Shown: positions 52,764 through 62,863, counted from the first letter of the stretch. The stretch: 64,000 bases of DNA from an uncultured Rhodopila sp. (GCA_903932145.1 CAIZFE010000004.1:62001-126000); one strand, 5' to 3'. Program-made: numbers and translations. Notes: generated by a model from the letters alone, not told the origin.

Positions 52764-54368
52764 TCAGGAATGTACCAACAGCAGGGGCTCGCGCTCCGGC
52801 CGCGCCGGTTCGTCGCCGCCGGCCATGCAGCAACGATTGCGCCCCTGATCCTTGGCGCTGTACAAAGCCGCGTCCGCCAGCGACAGAAAGCTGGTCTGTG
52901 AGACTCCCAGCCACGGGCGCGCCACCGCGATCCCGATGCTTACGGTTACATGACCGTATGGATTCCCGGCGTGCGGCAGCGCCATCGCCGCAACCGCCGC
53001 ACGAATGTGCTCAGCCACCTTCAGAGCCCCTGCCTCGTCCGTTTCTGCCAATAACGCAATGAATTCTTCACCCCCGTAGCGGGCCGCCGTGTCACCGGGT
53101 CGTGCGACATAACGCGTTATGCAGGTGGTGATGGCCCGAAGAGCGTCGTCGCCCGCCGGATGGCCATAGGCGTCGTTGAACCGTTTGAAGAAATCGGCGT
53201 CCAGTATCAACAATCCAATCGACGTTTCCGCGCGAATCGAGCGTCGCCATTCCGCGGCCAGACGTTCCTCGAACGCTCGGCGGTTGGCGATCCCGGTCAA
53301 GGAGTCCGTGGCGGCGATGATCGCCAGGCTTTCGGCCGCCGTGCGAAGGCCGTCCTCGGCCAGCATGCGCCGGAGTATTTCACGCCGAAATAATAGACAA
53401 AGAGCCACCGTGGCACCCGACAGCAGGATCAGGACCGACCCGACGGTGATGGCTTTGTGCAACCAGATCGCGTTAATATCGTCCACCGCGACGGCCACAC
53501 TCAGAATCAAGGGCAGGTTTGGAACGTGACGAAATGCGTACAGCCGCTCAACGCCGTCAAGCGCGGCCTTACCGATTATCGTTCCGGATTCGGCTTCCAG
53601 ATATTTGCGGAACGACACCGTTGCCCCCAAATCCCGATCGAGGTCTTCGGTCTTGAATGGGCGTCGCATGATGACCCGTCCCTCGGAGCCGAACACGGTT
53701 ACCGAACCCGCCGAACCGAGATTGAGTTTCGCGAACAGATCGCGAAAATAAGCCAACCGCAGGGAACCGGCCACAACGCCGCCAAAGCTTCCGTCCGGTC
53801 CCGTTATGCGCCGACTGATCGCAATACTGAGTTCGCCGTCACGCACTCGACTTCGATAAGGGCGGCTGATGAAGAGTCCGGCGTCCGGTTGATCCCGGTG
53901 TATCCTGAAGTGTTCACGGTCGGCGAAATTAAGCGGCCCTCGCGAGTCAATGTTTGAGTTGGCGATCACATCCCCCGCCGGGTTCATGGCGATCAACGTC
54001 CCCAAATATTCCGCGCTGGCCGTGCGGCCGAACATGGCCATTCGGCGGGTTTCCTCGCTGATCGTATCGATGTCGGGGCGTGCCAACGCGTCGCGCAGGC
54101 CCTGGATGGAGAGATCGTAAAGCGTGATGTTACGCGCGATATCCCGTGACAGAGCGAGAACGAGATTGCTGGATGCCTGCTCTGCCTGACGCCAGGCATC
54201 GGTTCGCGCCTGCAATAGTAACATTACGCCCAAACCAAGCGTGCCGGCGGCAACCGCCATCCCGAGCGCGGTGAGCCAGCGAATGGCGCTGACTGACGGT
54301 ACGCCGCGTCTCAGTCGATCCAAAAATGCCAGACGCACCCGTGGTTTCTCCTCGATCGGGTTTGACAT
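52764..54368 (-). CDS. Membrane diguanylate cyclase with Cache sensor
   Basis: The 534-residue protein has two transmembrane helices (near residues 31-52 and 309-330) around a periplasmic dCache-like sensor with PLNFADREHFRIHRD and SRPYRSRVRDGELSIAISRR. A GGDEF domain follows with intact GGEEF at residues 432-436, after AATDSLTGIANRRAFEERL. No EAL domain is present, so it should synthesise cyclic-di-GMP in response to a periplasmic ligand. It diverges from an MHYT-GGDEF-EAL gene. Confidence 0.94.
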   Translation of the reverse strand: MSNPIEEKPRVRLAFLDRLRRGVPSVSAIRWLTALGMAVAAGTLGLGVMLLLQARTDAWRQAEQASSNLVLALSRDIARNITLYDLSIQGLRDALARPDIDTISEETRRMAMFGRTASAEYLGTLIAMNPAGDVIANSNIDSRGPLNFADREHFRIHRDQPDAGLFISRPYRSRVRDGELSIAISRRITGPDGSFGGVVAGSLRLAYFRDLFAKLNLGSAGSVTVFGSEGRVIMRRPFKTEDLDRDLGATVSFRKYLEAESGTIIGKAALDGVERLYAFRHVPNLPLILSVAVAVDDINAIWLHKAITVGSVLILLSGATVALCLLFRREILRRMLAEDGLRTAAESLAIIAATDSLTGIANRRAFEERLAAEWRRSIRAETSIGLLILDADFFKRFNDAYGHPAGDDALRAITTCITRYVARPGDTAARYGGEEFIALLAETDEAGALKVAEHIRAAVAAMALPHAGNPYGHVTVSIGIAVARPWLGVSQTSFLSLADAALYSAKDQGRNRCCMAGGDEPARPEREPLLLVHS

Positions 54369-54590
54369 TCCTCAGATATAAGGGGTTTGGCGGAGTCCGT
54401 TTGATCTTAATGACGATGTCGAATTACATGTGGTTGGGACCGGCGGAATCCGGACCCGAATTCCCGTTGGGCTTTGCCCCGACCACATTATATTAAATTA
54501 AAGGCAATCCATCGACCGAGCGGATTTTCATATGTGCTGCCCGGGGATCGATCCACACAGTCGTAATCGACGATCGCTGAAGGATTTTCG

Positions 54591-57116
54591 ATGCATTTCC
54601 AGCTTGCCGGCCTGTGCTTCACGGACTCCGCCGGCATTGACTTTCATCATGACCGGGGACTGGTCGTGCTGTCGTACCTCGTCGCGGTCTGCGGATCTTA
54701 TACGGCGTTGGACACGATCGAGCGCTGGCGTAACGCACCGGCCGGCCGCGCAATCGGCTGGCAAATGGCCAGTGCGGCGGTACTGGGCGGTACGATTTGG
54801 TCGATGCACTTCATTGCTATGTTGGCGCTACAGACGGAATTCCCGGTGACCTATGCGCCGGGACCGACCGTGCTCTCGCTGACCATCGCCATCGCCGGCG
54901 TCGGCCTGGGCCTGCAAATGGTTCGCGCCCGGTTATCGAGGTTTCGGATTGCCGGCGCCGGGACCGTGGTCGGATTAGCGGTTGGGGCCATGCATTATGT
55001 CGGGATGGCAGGCCTACAATTTCCCGGTCATCTCGCCTACACGATTGGGTTCTGGAGCCTTTCGCTGGTGGTCGCGATTGCCGCCGCCACGGGTGCGTTC
55101 TGGCTGTCGCTGACCGTGCAACGCAAGATCCACCGCGCGGCAGCGGCTTTGGTGATGGGCGCCGCCATTTGCGGCATGCATTACACCGGCATGGCTTCGG
55201 CTGTGTTCGAATTCAATTCACTGGCCGCTGTGACCGCGCCTGGCGTCGATAGTGCGCTTCTCGCAACAATGGTTGCCTCGATAACCCTGTTGCTGATTAT
55301 CTACGCCCTGGCCTTCGTGGCCTCCGACCGGCGCCTGATGGAAGCCGAGGCTCGCGAATCGGACGTGCTACGGCGGGCCAATGCCGAACTGGAACGCCGC
55401 CGCGAACAATTCGACGCGGCCATCAGCAATATGTCACAAGGTCTGACATTCTTTGATGGCGACCAAAATCTGGTGGTCTGCAATCAGCGGTTTGGAGAGA
55501 TATATAATCTGCCCACAAATCTGATGCGGCCGGGGACGCCACTGATCGATATCCTGAATTATCGCATCGCAAACGGTTCATTTCCCGATATGACGGCCAT
55601 CGAGTTTCTGGCACGGCGCGATGCCGCCGGGCGCGCTGGCAAGGCCTATGTTACGGTCAAAGAATTGCGCGATGGCCGGTCTATTTCGATGCATTACCAA
55701 CCGCTGCCGAACGGCGGATGGGTTACCACTTATGAAGATATCACCGAACGCCGTCGGACCGAAGCAAACATGGTGTTCATGGCTCGGCATGATTTGCTGA
55801 CGAAACTGCCGAACCGAATCTTGTTTCACGAACGCCTGGAGCAAGAGATCGGCCTAACGGCACGCGGCGACGGCTGCGCGGTGCTCTGCCTTGATCTCGA
55901 TCATTTCAAACTCATCAACGAAACCCTGGGCCACGAGACCGGTGATGCTCTGCTACGGGCCGCGGCGGAACGATTGCAGTTCTGTGTGCGCGAGGTCGAT
56001 ACCGTGGCCCGGCTGGGTGGTGACGAATTCGCTATTATTCAACAGGCAGTCAAGCAGCCCGACGACGTGGGCACCCTGGCCAATCGGATCATCAGTGCGT
56101 TTCATAAACCGTTTGACCTGGATGGGCATCAGGTGGTGATCGGGGTCAGCGTCGGGGCCGCCATTGCGCCCGGCGACGGCGCCACGTTCAATAAGTTGGT
56201 GAACAGTGCCGATATCGCGCTGCGTCTGGCCAAATCCGAGGGGCGCGGGGTGGTCCGCTTCTTCGAGCCGGAGATGGATGCAAGGCTGGAAAAGCGCCGG
56301 CTGCTGGAACTGGATCTCCGCGGCGCGCTCGCGCGGAACGAATTCGAAATTCATTATCAGCCGCTGATCGCACTCAGCAGCGACCGGGTTGTCGAGTTCG
56401 AAGCCTTGGTGCGGTGGCGTCATCCGGCCCGCGGGCTGGTATCACCGGTGGATTTCATACCGCTTTCCGAGGAAACCGGCATGATCGTGTCGATTGGTGA
56501 ATGGATATTGCGCACCGCATGCCGCGAAGCGCAAAACTGGCCGGACGAAATTCGCATCGCCGTTAATCTGTCACCCGTTCAGTTCAAACAGGCCAGCCTT
56601 GTCCGGATGGTGGAAGACGCGCTAAGTGATTCGGGCCTGTTACCAGACCGATTAGAACTGGAAATTACCGAATCATGCCTGTTGCAGGATAGCGAAGCGA
56701 CACTCTCGACCTTGCATAAATTGCGCGCGCTCGGCGTGTCGATCGCCCTGGACGATTTTGGTACCGGATATTCGTCCCTGAGTTACCTGCATCGGTTTCC
56801 GTTCGACAAGATCAAGATCGACCAGTCCTTCGTCCGCGACATGCCGGATAACAAAGATTCCATGTCGATCGTGCGGGCGATTTGCGGCTTGGGTCACAGT
56901 CTAAATCTGAAGACCACCGCCGAAGGCGTGGAGACGCAGCGGCAGTTCGATATTTTGCGCGACGAGGGATGCACGCAGGTTCAAGGTTACCTGATCAGCC
57001 GTCCGCAACCCGCGCACGAAATTCCGGGGCTTATCGAACGCATCCAGGCGGCGGCTGAAATGGGGCACGCCCGGACACGGTTGGTCAGCCAAGAGGTTTG
57101 TCCGGTCGGCCAGTAA
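54591..57116 (+). CDS. MHYT-PAS-GGDEF-EAL cyclic-di-GMP enzyme
   Basis: The 841-residue protein has an N-terminal MHYT membrane sensor with three copies of its metal-binding motif (SMHFIAM, AMHYVGM, GMHYTGMAS), thought to sense O2, CO or NO through copper. A PAS-like domain with MSQGLTFFDGDQNLVVCNQR and the two c-di-GMP domains follow: GGDEF intact at 476-480 (LGGDEFAII) and EAL at 604-606 (FEALVRW). It could make or break down cyclic-di-GMP. The same layout occurs in relatives of YkoW/NbdA-type proteins. It diverges from the diguanylate cyclase gene. Confidence 0.95.
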   Translation: MHFQLAGLCFTDSAGIDFHHDRGLVVLSYLVAVCGSYTALDTIERWRNAPAGRAIGWQMASAAVLGGTIWSMHFIAMLALQTEFPVTYAPGPTVLSLTIAIAGVGLGLQMVRARLSRFRIAGAGTVVGLAVGAMHYVGMAGLQFPGHLAYTIGFWSLSLVVAIAAATGAFWLSLTVQRKIHRAAAALVMGAAICGMHYTGMASAVFEFNSLAAVTAPGVDSALLATMVASITLLLIIYALAFVASDRRLMEAEARESDVLRRANAELERRREQFDAAISNMSQGLTFFDGDQNLVVCNQRFGEIYNLPTNLMRPGTPLIDILNYRIANGSFPDMTAIEFLARRDAAGRAGKAYVTVKELRDGRSISMHYQPLPNGGWVTTYEDITERRRTEANMVFMARHDLLTKLPNRILFHERLEQEIGLTARGDGCAVLCLDLDHFKLINETLGHETGDALLRAAAERLQFCVREVDTVARLGGDEFAIIQQAVKQPDDVGTLANRIISAFHKPFDLDGHQVVIGVSVGAAIAPGDGATFNKLVNSADIALRLAKSEGRGVVRFFEPEMDARLEKRRLLELDLRGALARNEFEIHYQPLIALSSDRVVEFEALVRWRHPARGLVSPVDFIPLSEETGMIVSIGEWILRTACREAQNWPDEIRIAVNLSPVQFKQASLVRMVEDALSDSGLLPDRLELEITESCLLQDSEATLSTLHKLRALGVSIALDDFGTGYSSLSYLHRFPFDKIKIDQSFVRDMPDNKDSMSIVRAICGLGHSLNLKTTAEGVETQRQFDILRDEGCTQVQGYLISRPQPAHEIPGLIERIQAAAEMGHARTRLVSQEVCPVGQ

Positions 57117-57197
57117 CCGGCGTCACCCGACGGGCGGTATTCCTGTGCGGCCCCATGTGGTTCACACTCCTGTCGCGAACCGCGAACGGAGGAAACC

Positions 57198-58040
57198 ATG
57201 GGACCGAAACTGGTCGATTACCTGCTCTACGAACCGGAGGATAACGGCATCCTCTGGATCAAATTCAACCGCCCGGAACGACTGAACGCCCTGGTCGGCA
57301 CCGCTGAGGAAAACAGCACCGTCGCCAAGGTTGGCGAATATATGCGGGCCGCTGACGACGACCCCAACGTTCGAGTCATCGTTCTGACCGGCGTCGGCCG
57401 GGCATTCTGTTCGGGAGCGAATTTGGGTGCGAACAGGGGCGATGCAGGCCAGAATTTCCCCGGCAATCGAGGCGTCCCCGAAGGGCTGGAAGCCACCCGC
57501 GAACACTTCTTCCACGGCTTCACACAGCTTCACCTCGACATCGCCAAAATCCGCAAACCCACGATCGCAATGATCAACGGCCCGGCGGTCGGCTCCGGCA
57601 TGGACATGGCGCTGCACTGTGACATCCGGATCGGCTGCGAGACGACCCGGTTTATCGGGTACCACAATGCCGGCCAGATCATCGAAAATGGCGGTTGCTA
57701 TTACTTGCCGAAGATGGTCGGCCTCGGCCGCGCCCTGGAATTCGCCTACACCGGGGAATTGAATGCGGAACGCGCGTACCAGTGGGGCATGCTCAATCAT
57801 CTAGTCACGACGGACACCCTGGAGCAAACCACCCGCGACCTCTGCGCCAGGATTATCGCTCGGCCGCCGCTGGTGCAATGGATCGGCAAGCGCATCATGC
57901 GGACGGCGCTGGACAGCACGATGGAAACGACCATGGTGCTGACCTCCAACGCCAGCCCGATCCTGCAACACTCCGATGACGCCAAGGAAGCGCGGAAAGC
58001 CTTCGTCGAAAAGCGCAAGCCACAGTTCAAGGGCGCGTGA
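57198..58040 (+). CDS. Enoyl-CoA hydratase/isomerase family protein
   Basis: The 280-residue crotonase-fold protein has the oxyanion-hole segment AFCSGANLGANRGDAG and the helix NGPAVGSGMDMALHCDIRI. The usual catalytic Glu of the first motif (GGGxEL) reads MDMAL, so it may be an isomerase or act on an unusual substrate. The rest (YLPKMVGLGRALEFAYTGE, AYQWGMLNHLV) is typical. A GGAGG-like sequence lies ahead of the ATG. It is followed by an unrelated PEBP gene. Substrate unknown. Confidence 0.88.
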   Translation: MGPKLVDYLLYEPEDNGILWIKFNRPERLNALVGTAEENSTVAKVGEYMRAADDDPNVRVIVLTGVGRAFCSGANLGANRGDAGQNFPGNRGVPEGLEATREHFFHGFTQLHLDIAKIRKPTIAMINGPAVGSGMDMALHCDIRIGCETTRFIGYHNAGQIIENGGCYYLPKMVGLGRALEFAYTGELNAERAYQWGMLNHLVTTDTLEQTTRDLCARIIARPPLVQWIGKRIMRTALDSTMETTMVLTSNASPILQHSDDAKEARKAFVEKRKPQFKGA

Positions 58041-58113
58041 AATCTCGGCGCCCCCTTTACAGCGCCTGCTACCCCAGCCTAGCGTCGTGGCAAGAAATCA
58101 GGGGGCTCAAACC

Positions 58114-58671
58114 ATGAAGTTCGGAGCAATCGCCTTACTGCTACTGGGTGGACTGATCGTGGGCACCGCGTCGGCCGCGGAGCCGTTCATGCTGAGTTCC
58201 CCGGCGTTCGCCGACAACGCACCATTGGCGACGAAATACGCCGGCGACCGCAAGGACAATCCCAACTGCGTCGGTCAAAGCATTTCACCGCCGCTAAACT
58301 GGTCCGGTGCGCCAGCCGGCACGGTCAGTTACGCCCTGGTGTTGACCGACCCTGAAGGCCGCGGCGGACTGGGCGTTATCCATATGGTGACGTACGGCAT
58401 CCCGGTCGCCGTGACCGGCTTTGCCGAGGGCGAACTCAGCAAACCGTCGGACAAGTTTGTCGGCGGCAAAAGCACGATGGGATTGGCGACGTATTTCGGC
58501 CCCTGCACACCGCCCGGGGATTGGCATCACTACACGTTCGAATTAATCGCGACTGACCTCGATCCGAAAGCGTTGCAGCCCGGATTGACCCGTGACGAAC
58601 TGTTCGGCGCGCTCGCCGGTCATACCAAGAATGCTGCTGGTTTGATCGGCCGGTTTCGGCATCCGTCGTAA
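58114..58671 (+). CDS. Periplasmic PEBP-family protein (YbhB/YbcL)
   Basis: The 185-residue protein has a signal peptide ending TASA-AEPF and the phosphatidylethanolamine-binding fold shown by NPNCVGQSISPPLNWSGAP, VLTDPEGRGGLGVIHMV and DWHHYTFELIATDL. Bacterial members are named Raf-kinase-inhibitor-like, but their function is unknown. I chose the ATG that gives the signal peptide over an upstream frame inside the previous gene. Confidence 0.9.
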   Translation: MKFGAIALLLLGGLIVGTASAAEPFMLSSPAFADNAPLATKYAGDRKDNPNCVGQSISPPLNWSGAPAGTVSYALVLTDPEGRGGLGVIHMVTYGIPVAVTGFAEGELSKPSDKFVGGKSTMGLATYFGPCTPPGDWHHYTFELIATDLDPKALQPGLTRDELFGALAGHTKNAAGLIGRFRHPS

Positions 58672-58835
58672 GCGGGAGACGCCGGACGCAACCGGCCCGC
58701 GCTGCCGCAAACCGTGACGGAACAAAAAGGTTGCATTTACCGAAAGGAACCGGAATAGAATAGCATCGAGCGACCCGTAACAAAAATGCGTCGCCGGGCG
58801 GATCTCTCGATCAGCGTCCGGCAACAAGGAAGCCC

Positions 58836-59276
58836 ATGCCCAAGAAGCCGCGCTATCATTTCACCTGGCTCGCAATCCTGTTCCTGGCGCTGGCTCCCCT
58901 GGCCCGGACAGGCCACGCACAAGCAAGCAATGACGAGGCGCAGCCCAAAACCAAGGCGGAGATCCAGCAATGGTATAAGGATGAGATCGGGGACATCCGC
59001 GCCTTGAACAAGACATGGCTCAAGAATGGCCACACCGCCGAACACCGAGCCGAACTGGCCGAAGAAATACGCCATGATGCCCGCATCAAGGCTCGGACGT
59101 TCATGTCCGACCCGGCCGAGGTGAAGGAACTTCAGAAACACGATCAGGAAGCATACGGCAACCCCGATGGGCCGACCCTCGCGTTTCGGGTAAAGCAGAA
59201 CCAAAGCCGGGGCCTGGCCGGGGATGCGGTGTATGAGGATATCGTTGCGTCCGATGTCGAAAGCAAAGCGAAGTAG
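58836..59276 (+). CDS. Secreted hypothetical protein, 146 residues
   Basis: Function unknown. A signal peptide (WLAILFLALAPLARTGHAQ) is followed by a charged, mainly helical mature part rich in Lys, Glu and Ala, with IQQWYKDEIGDIRALNKTWL and EEIRHDARIKARTFMSDPAE. It would be a periplasmic or exported soluble protein. A CAAGGAAG stretch lies ahead of the ATG. It converges on the FMO-like gene. Confidence 0.72.
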   Translation: MPKKPRYHFTWLAILFLALAPLARTGHAQASNDEAQPKTKAEIQQWYKDEIGDIRALNKTWLKNGHTAEHRAELAEEIRHDARIKARTFMSDPAEVKELQKHDQEAYGNPDGPTLAFRVKQNQSRGLAGDAVYEDIVASDVESKAK

Positions 59277-59286
59277 CAGGTATCGC

Positions 59287-60504
59287 CTACCGGCTCCTCG
59301 CGACGATCTGCTCGGCCAGCCATGCCGCGTCCTCCCCAACACCTGACAGAAACGACGACTGGGTCTTGTGCAGATACTGTAGCCCGAGGAAGTAAGCGCC
59401 CGGCACGCCGGTGACGCCGCGCCGATGGATCGGCGTCCGCACCTCCGGGTCGCCGGTGGCTGCGAAAACGTCCAGATCGATCCAATCGAAATCGTAGCGG
59501 TATCCCGTCGCCCAGATCACTGTTGCGATCCCCGCCGCGCGAAGATTAAGCGTCGAAATCGGATCGCCGGGCACCGGCGGATCGTCGCGATCATCAGCCT
59601 CAACCGGCAACATCAGGTCAGCCGCATGGGCGTCCGCGGATTTAATGAACGCTGCGTAACTCTCGTCGCCGGCGGCAAGGTTCGCCTCCAGATCCGGGGC
59701 GAACGAAACGACCCCGTCGTGCGCATCCTGAAATCGGCCAAGCAAAACCATCCCGGATGCGGCGAATTTTCGCAAATCGATCGTGTGGCCGCCGTCCGCG
59801 CCGCTGATCAACAATGGTGGTTGTCGGGGGGACTGGTCATCCACGACCTTGTCGTCCAATCCCAACGCGTTGATCCACCAGATGAAATCGCGGCCGCGAT
59901 ACCGGCGCGGCACCCGCCGGTGTGGCCCGACCGACAGGTAAACCGTTCGGCCGCTCTGCATCAGTTCTTCCGCGATTTGACAGCCTGACGCGCCCGCCCC
60001 GACCACCATCACACCACCGGCTGGTAACTGACCGGGGTTCCGGTAGCCGCTTGCCGAAAGTTGCAGCACCCCCGAAAGACCGGCCGCCGCCGCCGGAATT
60101 GCCGGCTGTTGATACGGGCCGGTCGCGATCACCACATTCGCGGCCTCTATCGTCGTGTCGCTGGTTTCCAGGATGAAACCGTCCGGCCCGGGTCGCAGGC
60201 GTTGGACATCGACACCCGTGCGGACCGGCGCCCGGATGAACGCAGCGTATGCCTCGATGAAACGAATGACCTCGTCGCGGTGCGCGTACGCGTCGGGATC
60301 GTTGCCGGCATACTCGAATTCCGGCAATCGCATCGCCCAATTGGGGAACTGAAACCGCAAAGAATCCCAACGCTCGCTGCGCCATCGTTCGGCAATGCGA
60401 TGCCGTTCCAGCACGACATGCGGCCGGCCATGCTGCGACAGATGGTGGCTCATGGTCAGCCCCGCCTGCCCGCCCCCGATGATGACGGTGTCGATTCGGG
60501 TCAT
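59287..60504 (-). CDS. Flavin-containing monooxygenase-like protein
   Basis: The 405-residue protein has the FAD motif VIIGGGQAGLTMSHHL at the N terminus and a second dinucleotide motif VVGAGASGCQIAEEL for NADPH. It also has RWDSLRFQFPNWAMRLPEF and the C-terminal FSS-free FLGLQYLHKTQSSFLSGVG region found in YUC/FMO-like proteins. It probably oxidises an organic N, S or ketone substrate. Its start overlaps the preceding gene stop as ATGA, so it is the third gene of a coupled set. An in-frame extension upstream is unlikely. Confidence 0.9.
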   Translation of the reverse strand: MTRIDTVIIGGGQAGLTMSHHLSQHGRPHVVLERHRIAERWRSERWDSLRFQFPNWAMRLPEFEYAGNDPDAYAHRDEVIRFIEAYAAFIRAPVRTGVDVQRLRPGPDGFILETSDTTIEAANVVIATGPYQQPAIPAAAAGLSGVLQLSASGYRNPGQLPAGGVMVVGAGASGCQIAEELMQSGRTVYLSVGPHRRVPRRYRGRDFIWWINALGLDDKVVDDQSPRQPPLLISGADGGHTIDLRKFAASGMVLLGRFQDAHDGVVSFAPDLEANLAAGDESYAAFIKSADAHAADLMLPVEADDRDDPPVPGDPISTLNLRAAGIATVIWATGYRYDFDWIDLDVFAATGDPEVRTPIHRRGVTGVPGAYFLGLQYLHKTQSSFLSGVGEDAAWLAEQIVARSR

Positions 60505-61145
60505 GCCCAGCGGGATCGATCGGCGGTATCCGTCGCCGTCAGCAACGTCGTCGTATAGACAACGGTCCAGGAGCAAAGGTCGTAGCGACGGTTCAAAGTA
60601 TCGCGCACCGCGACTTCGGCCGCCCCCTGTGGGATCTTGGATCGTTCCCACATCGCAAGATCAGGGCGGCGGGTCAGCAGCAGGCTGCGAACCCCATCGC
60701 CGGTCCGGGCGCAGCGCCACAGACCGATAACCTGAGAATCGTAAGCGGACTCGAACCCGGGCCAAGCCTCGGCACACAGCGTCAAGAATTCGTCCCAGTT
60801 TTCCTGCGGCGTGACAAACCAGCGGAAGGCATAATTGCCCTGGCGGGTCGGCGGCCCGGCGGCGTCCGGACGCAGCGTCGGCGTCATCCCTTCGCTGGTC
60901 GCAGCCACCACACCCGCCACGCCTTGCAGCAACGCCGCCTCCGCGCCAGCCGTGTCAATCGCGTCCGGCCAAACCGTGATTGCGGTGACTTCGTCACGAG
61001 GGCGGCCGATCTGGCTGCGCCAAAGTCCGTAAAGCGAGCCCCCGGCGGCGGCCAGCGTCCTCCGCTGAGCCACGATCATTTCGGAGACCGAATCCCATTG
61101 CCGCGGCGACGCTGAAATGCGGTGATGCACATACATGACGGCCAC
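60501..61145 (-). CDS. Duplicated NIPSNAP/dimeric alpha-beta barrel-like protein
   Basis: The 214-residue protein seems to have two similar halves, each a ferredoxin-like strand-helix pattern: YVHHRISASPRQWDSVSEMI with GSLYGLWRSQIGRPRDEVTA, and YAFRWFVTPQENWDEFLTL with VIGLWRCARTGDGVRSLLLT. This resembles NIPSNAP-like domains or the small partner proteins found beside flavin oxidoreductases. It begins with GTG, five bases after the LLM gene stop, and overlaps the FMO-like gene. Role unknown; likely tied to the same pathway. Confidence 0.65.
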   Translation of the reverse strand: MAVMYVHHRISASPRQWDSVSEMIVAQRRTLAAAGGSLYGLWRSQIGRPRDEVTAITVWPDAIDTAGAEAALLQGVAGVVAATSEGMTPTLRPDAAGPPTRQGNYAFRWFVTPQENWDEFLTLCAEAWPGFESAYDSQVIGLWRCARTGDGVRSLLLTRRPDLAMWERSKIPQGAAEVAVRDTLNRRYDLCSWTVVYTTTLLTATDTADRSRWA

Positions 61146-61150
61146 GACAA

Positions 61151-62245
61151 TTACTCAGCGGCGACCGAGACCGTATCCCTGGCAACCGCTTCGCGTACCA
61201 GCGGAAGCAGGTGCCGGCCGTAGTCGGTAGCGTCATCAAGCGGATCGAAACCGCGGATCAGAAACGTCGTCACGCCCAACGCATAGTATTCCAGCAACGA
61301 TTCCGCGACCTGCTCCGGTGTGCCCACCAGGGATGTGGTGTTAGACCCGGCACCCACCGCGGCGGCGACCTCTGTCCACAACCGCTTGTCCCGGACTTTT
61401 CCACCAGCGGCCGCGTCCATCAGACGCTTGGAGCCAATGCTCTCCGGCTTGGGGTTCACCCGTCCGACATCGGCACCGCGCAAATCGCGGATGCGTTCGA
61501 TGATCCGGTCAGCCCGTTGCCAGGCCGCTTCTTCCGTCGCGGCCAAAACCGGACGCATCGACAGGCTGAAACGAATACTATCCGGGTTGCGGCCGGCCCG
61601 CACGCACGCCGCGCGAACGCGGGCGATGGTTTCGCGCGCTTGCTCCAGCGTTTCGCCCCAGAACGCATAAATGTCGGCATGTTTGGCTGCAAATTCGATC
61701 GCGATGTCGGAGGAGCCACCGAAATAAATTGGAATATGCGGCTTCTGCACCGGCTTGACCCGGGGAAACTGATTCTCCACCTGATAATACGCACCTTTGT
61801 GGCTGAACGGCGCCTCGGCCGTCCAGGTCTGCCGCAACAGGCCGACATATTCGTCGGTGCGGCGATAGCGTTCTTCGTGGTTCAGAAAATCGCCGTCCCG
61901 GCGTTGTTCGGCGCTGTCGCCGCCAGAGATAATATGAATGCCGCCGCGCCCGCCGGAAAAAACGTCAAACGTGGCGAACAACCGCGCCGCATAGGTCGGC
62001 GAGATGAACCCCGGCCGGTGCGCGATCATAAAGCCGAGCGTCTTGGTGTGCTGGGCGGCATGGGTGGCGACCAGCACGGCATCGGCGTCGGACGAATTAT
62101 GCGCGATCAGGACGCGTTCGAATCCGGCGGCTTCATGCGCCTGAGCGAATTTCGCGATGTAATCGGGATCAATCACCGGCCCGCTTGCCGGGTGGATCTC
62201 GGATTTCGCTTCCGATGCGATCATGCCAATAAATTCGACAGTCAT
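61151..62245 (-). CDS. LLM-class flavin-dependent oxidoreductase (SsuD-like)
   Basis: The 364-residue TIM-barrel protein resembles alkanesulfonate monooxygenase SsuD and related FMNH2-dependent monooxygenases. Motifs include AGFERVLIAHNSSDADAVL, RPGFISPTYAARLFATFD, GRGGIHIISGGDSAEQRRDG and KPHIPIYFGGSS. It needs reduced flavin from a partner reductase, not seen here. It is the first gene of a three-gene unit with the duplicated small protein and the FMO-like protein. Substrate may be a sulfonate or other organosulfur or carbonyl compound; this is inference. Confidence 0.92.
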   Translation of the reverse strand: MTVEFIGMIASEAKSEIHPASGPVIDPDYIAKFAQAHEAAGFERVLIAHNSSDADAVLVATHAAQHTKTLGFMIAHRPGFISPTYAARLFATFDVFSGGRGGIHIISGGDSAEQRRDGDFLNHEERYRRTDEYVGLLRQTWTAEAPFSHKGAYYQVENQFPRVKPVQKPHIPIYFGGSSDIAIEFAAKHADIYAFWGETLEQARETIARVRAACVRAGRNPDSIRFSLSMRPVLAATEEAAWQRADRIIERIRDLRGADVGRVNPKPESIGSKRLMDAAAGGKVRDKRLWTEVAAAVGAGSNTTSLVGTPEQVAESLLEYYALGVTTFLIRGFDPLDDATDYGRHLLPLVREAVARDTVSVAAE

Positions 62246-62339
62246 GGGGGTCTCCTGATGCGCCTGCCCGACAGCTTACGGCGGCCCGTGCTGACGGTCC
62301 AATCCGGCGCCCACCGCAGGCGCCGTCTCAGTCACCCCA

Positions 62340-62789
62340 TCATTCCGTCTTGTCGTCAATCAGCTTGGCGACGCGGCGCAGTGCCAGAAGATATCCCTGC
62401 GTGCCGAAGCCTGCGATCACCCCATCCGCCCGCTTTGAAACGAATGAGTGGTGGCGGAATTCCTCGCGCTTATGCACGTTGGAAATATGCACCTCGATCA
62501 CCGGTGCATCGAACGTGTTCAGGGCATCCAGGATCGCGACGGAGGTGTGGGTGAAGGCCGCCGGATTGATCACGATTCCACCGGCGGTTTCGCGTGCTTC
62601 ATGCACCCAGTCGATGATTTCATATTCGCGGTTGCTCTGGAGGAATTTGATTTCCAGACCGAGTTCCACCGCCAGGGCGCGCACGTCGCGTTCCACGTCG
62701 GCCATCGTCTCATGGCCGTAGATGTGCGGCTGGCGCTTGCCCAGCAGGTTCAGGTTCGGACCGTTCAAAACATAAACAAGGCGGCTCAT
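62340..62789 (-). CDS. aroQ: Type II 3-dehydroquinate dehydratase
   Basis: This enzyme removes water from 3-dehydroquinate in the shikimate pathway or in quinate breakdown. The 149-residue protein has the [11 protein letters not shown] motif (R19), catalytic Y24 in HIYGHET, the histidine in [17 protein letters not shown] and the ending [14 protein letters not shown]. An AAAGGA site lies ahead of the ATG. A shikimate dehydrogenase remnant lies just upstream in the same direction. Confidence 0.96.
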   Translation of the reverse strand: MSRLVYVLNGPNLNLLGKRQPHIYGHETMADVERDVRALAVELGLEIKFLQSNREYEIIDWVHEARETAGGIVINPAAFTHTSVAILDALNTFDAPVIEVHISNVHKREEFRHHSFVSKRADGVIAGFGTQGYLLALRRVAKLIDDKTE

Positions 62790-62863
62790 CGTTTTATCCT
62801 TTCAGGGTCGGGTCAGGATTTGACCCGGACATCCAGCATCCGCTGATGCGTTGGAATATGGAC

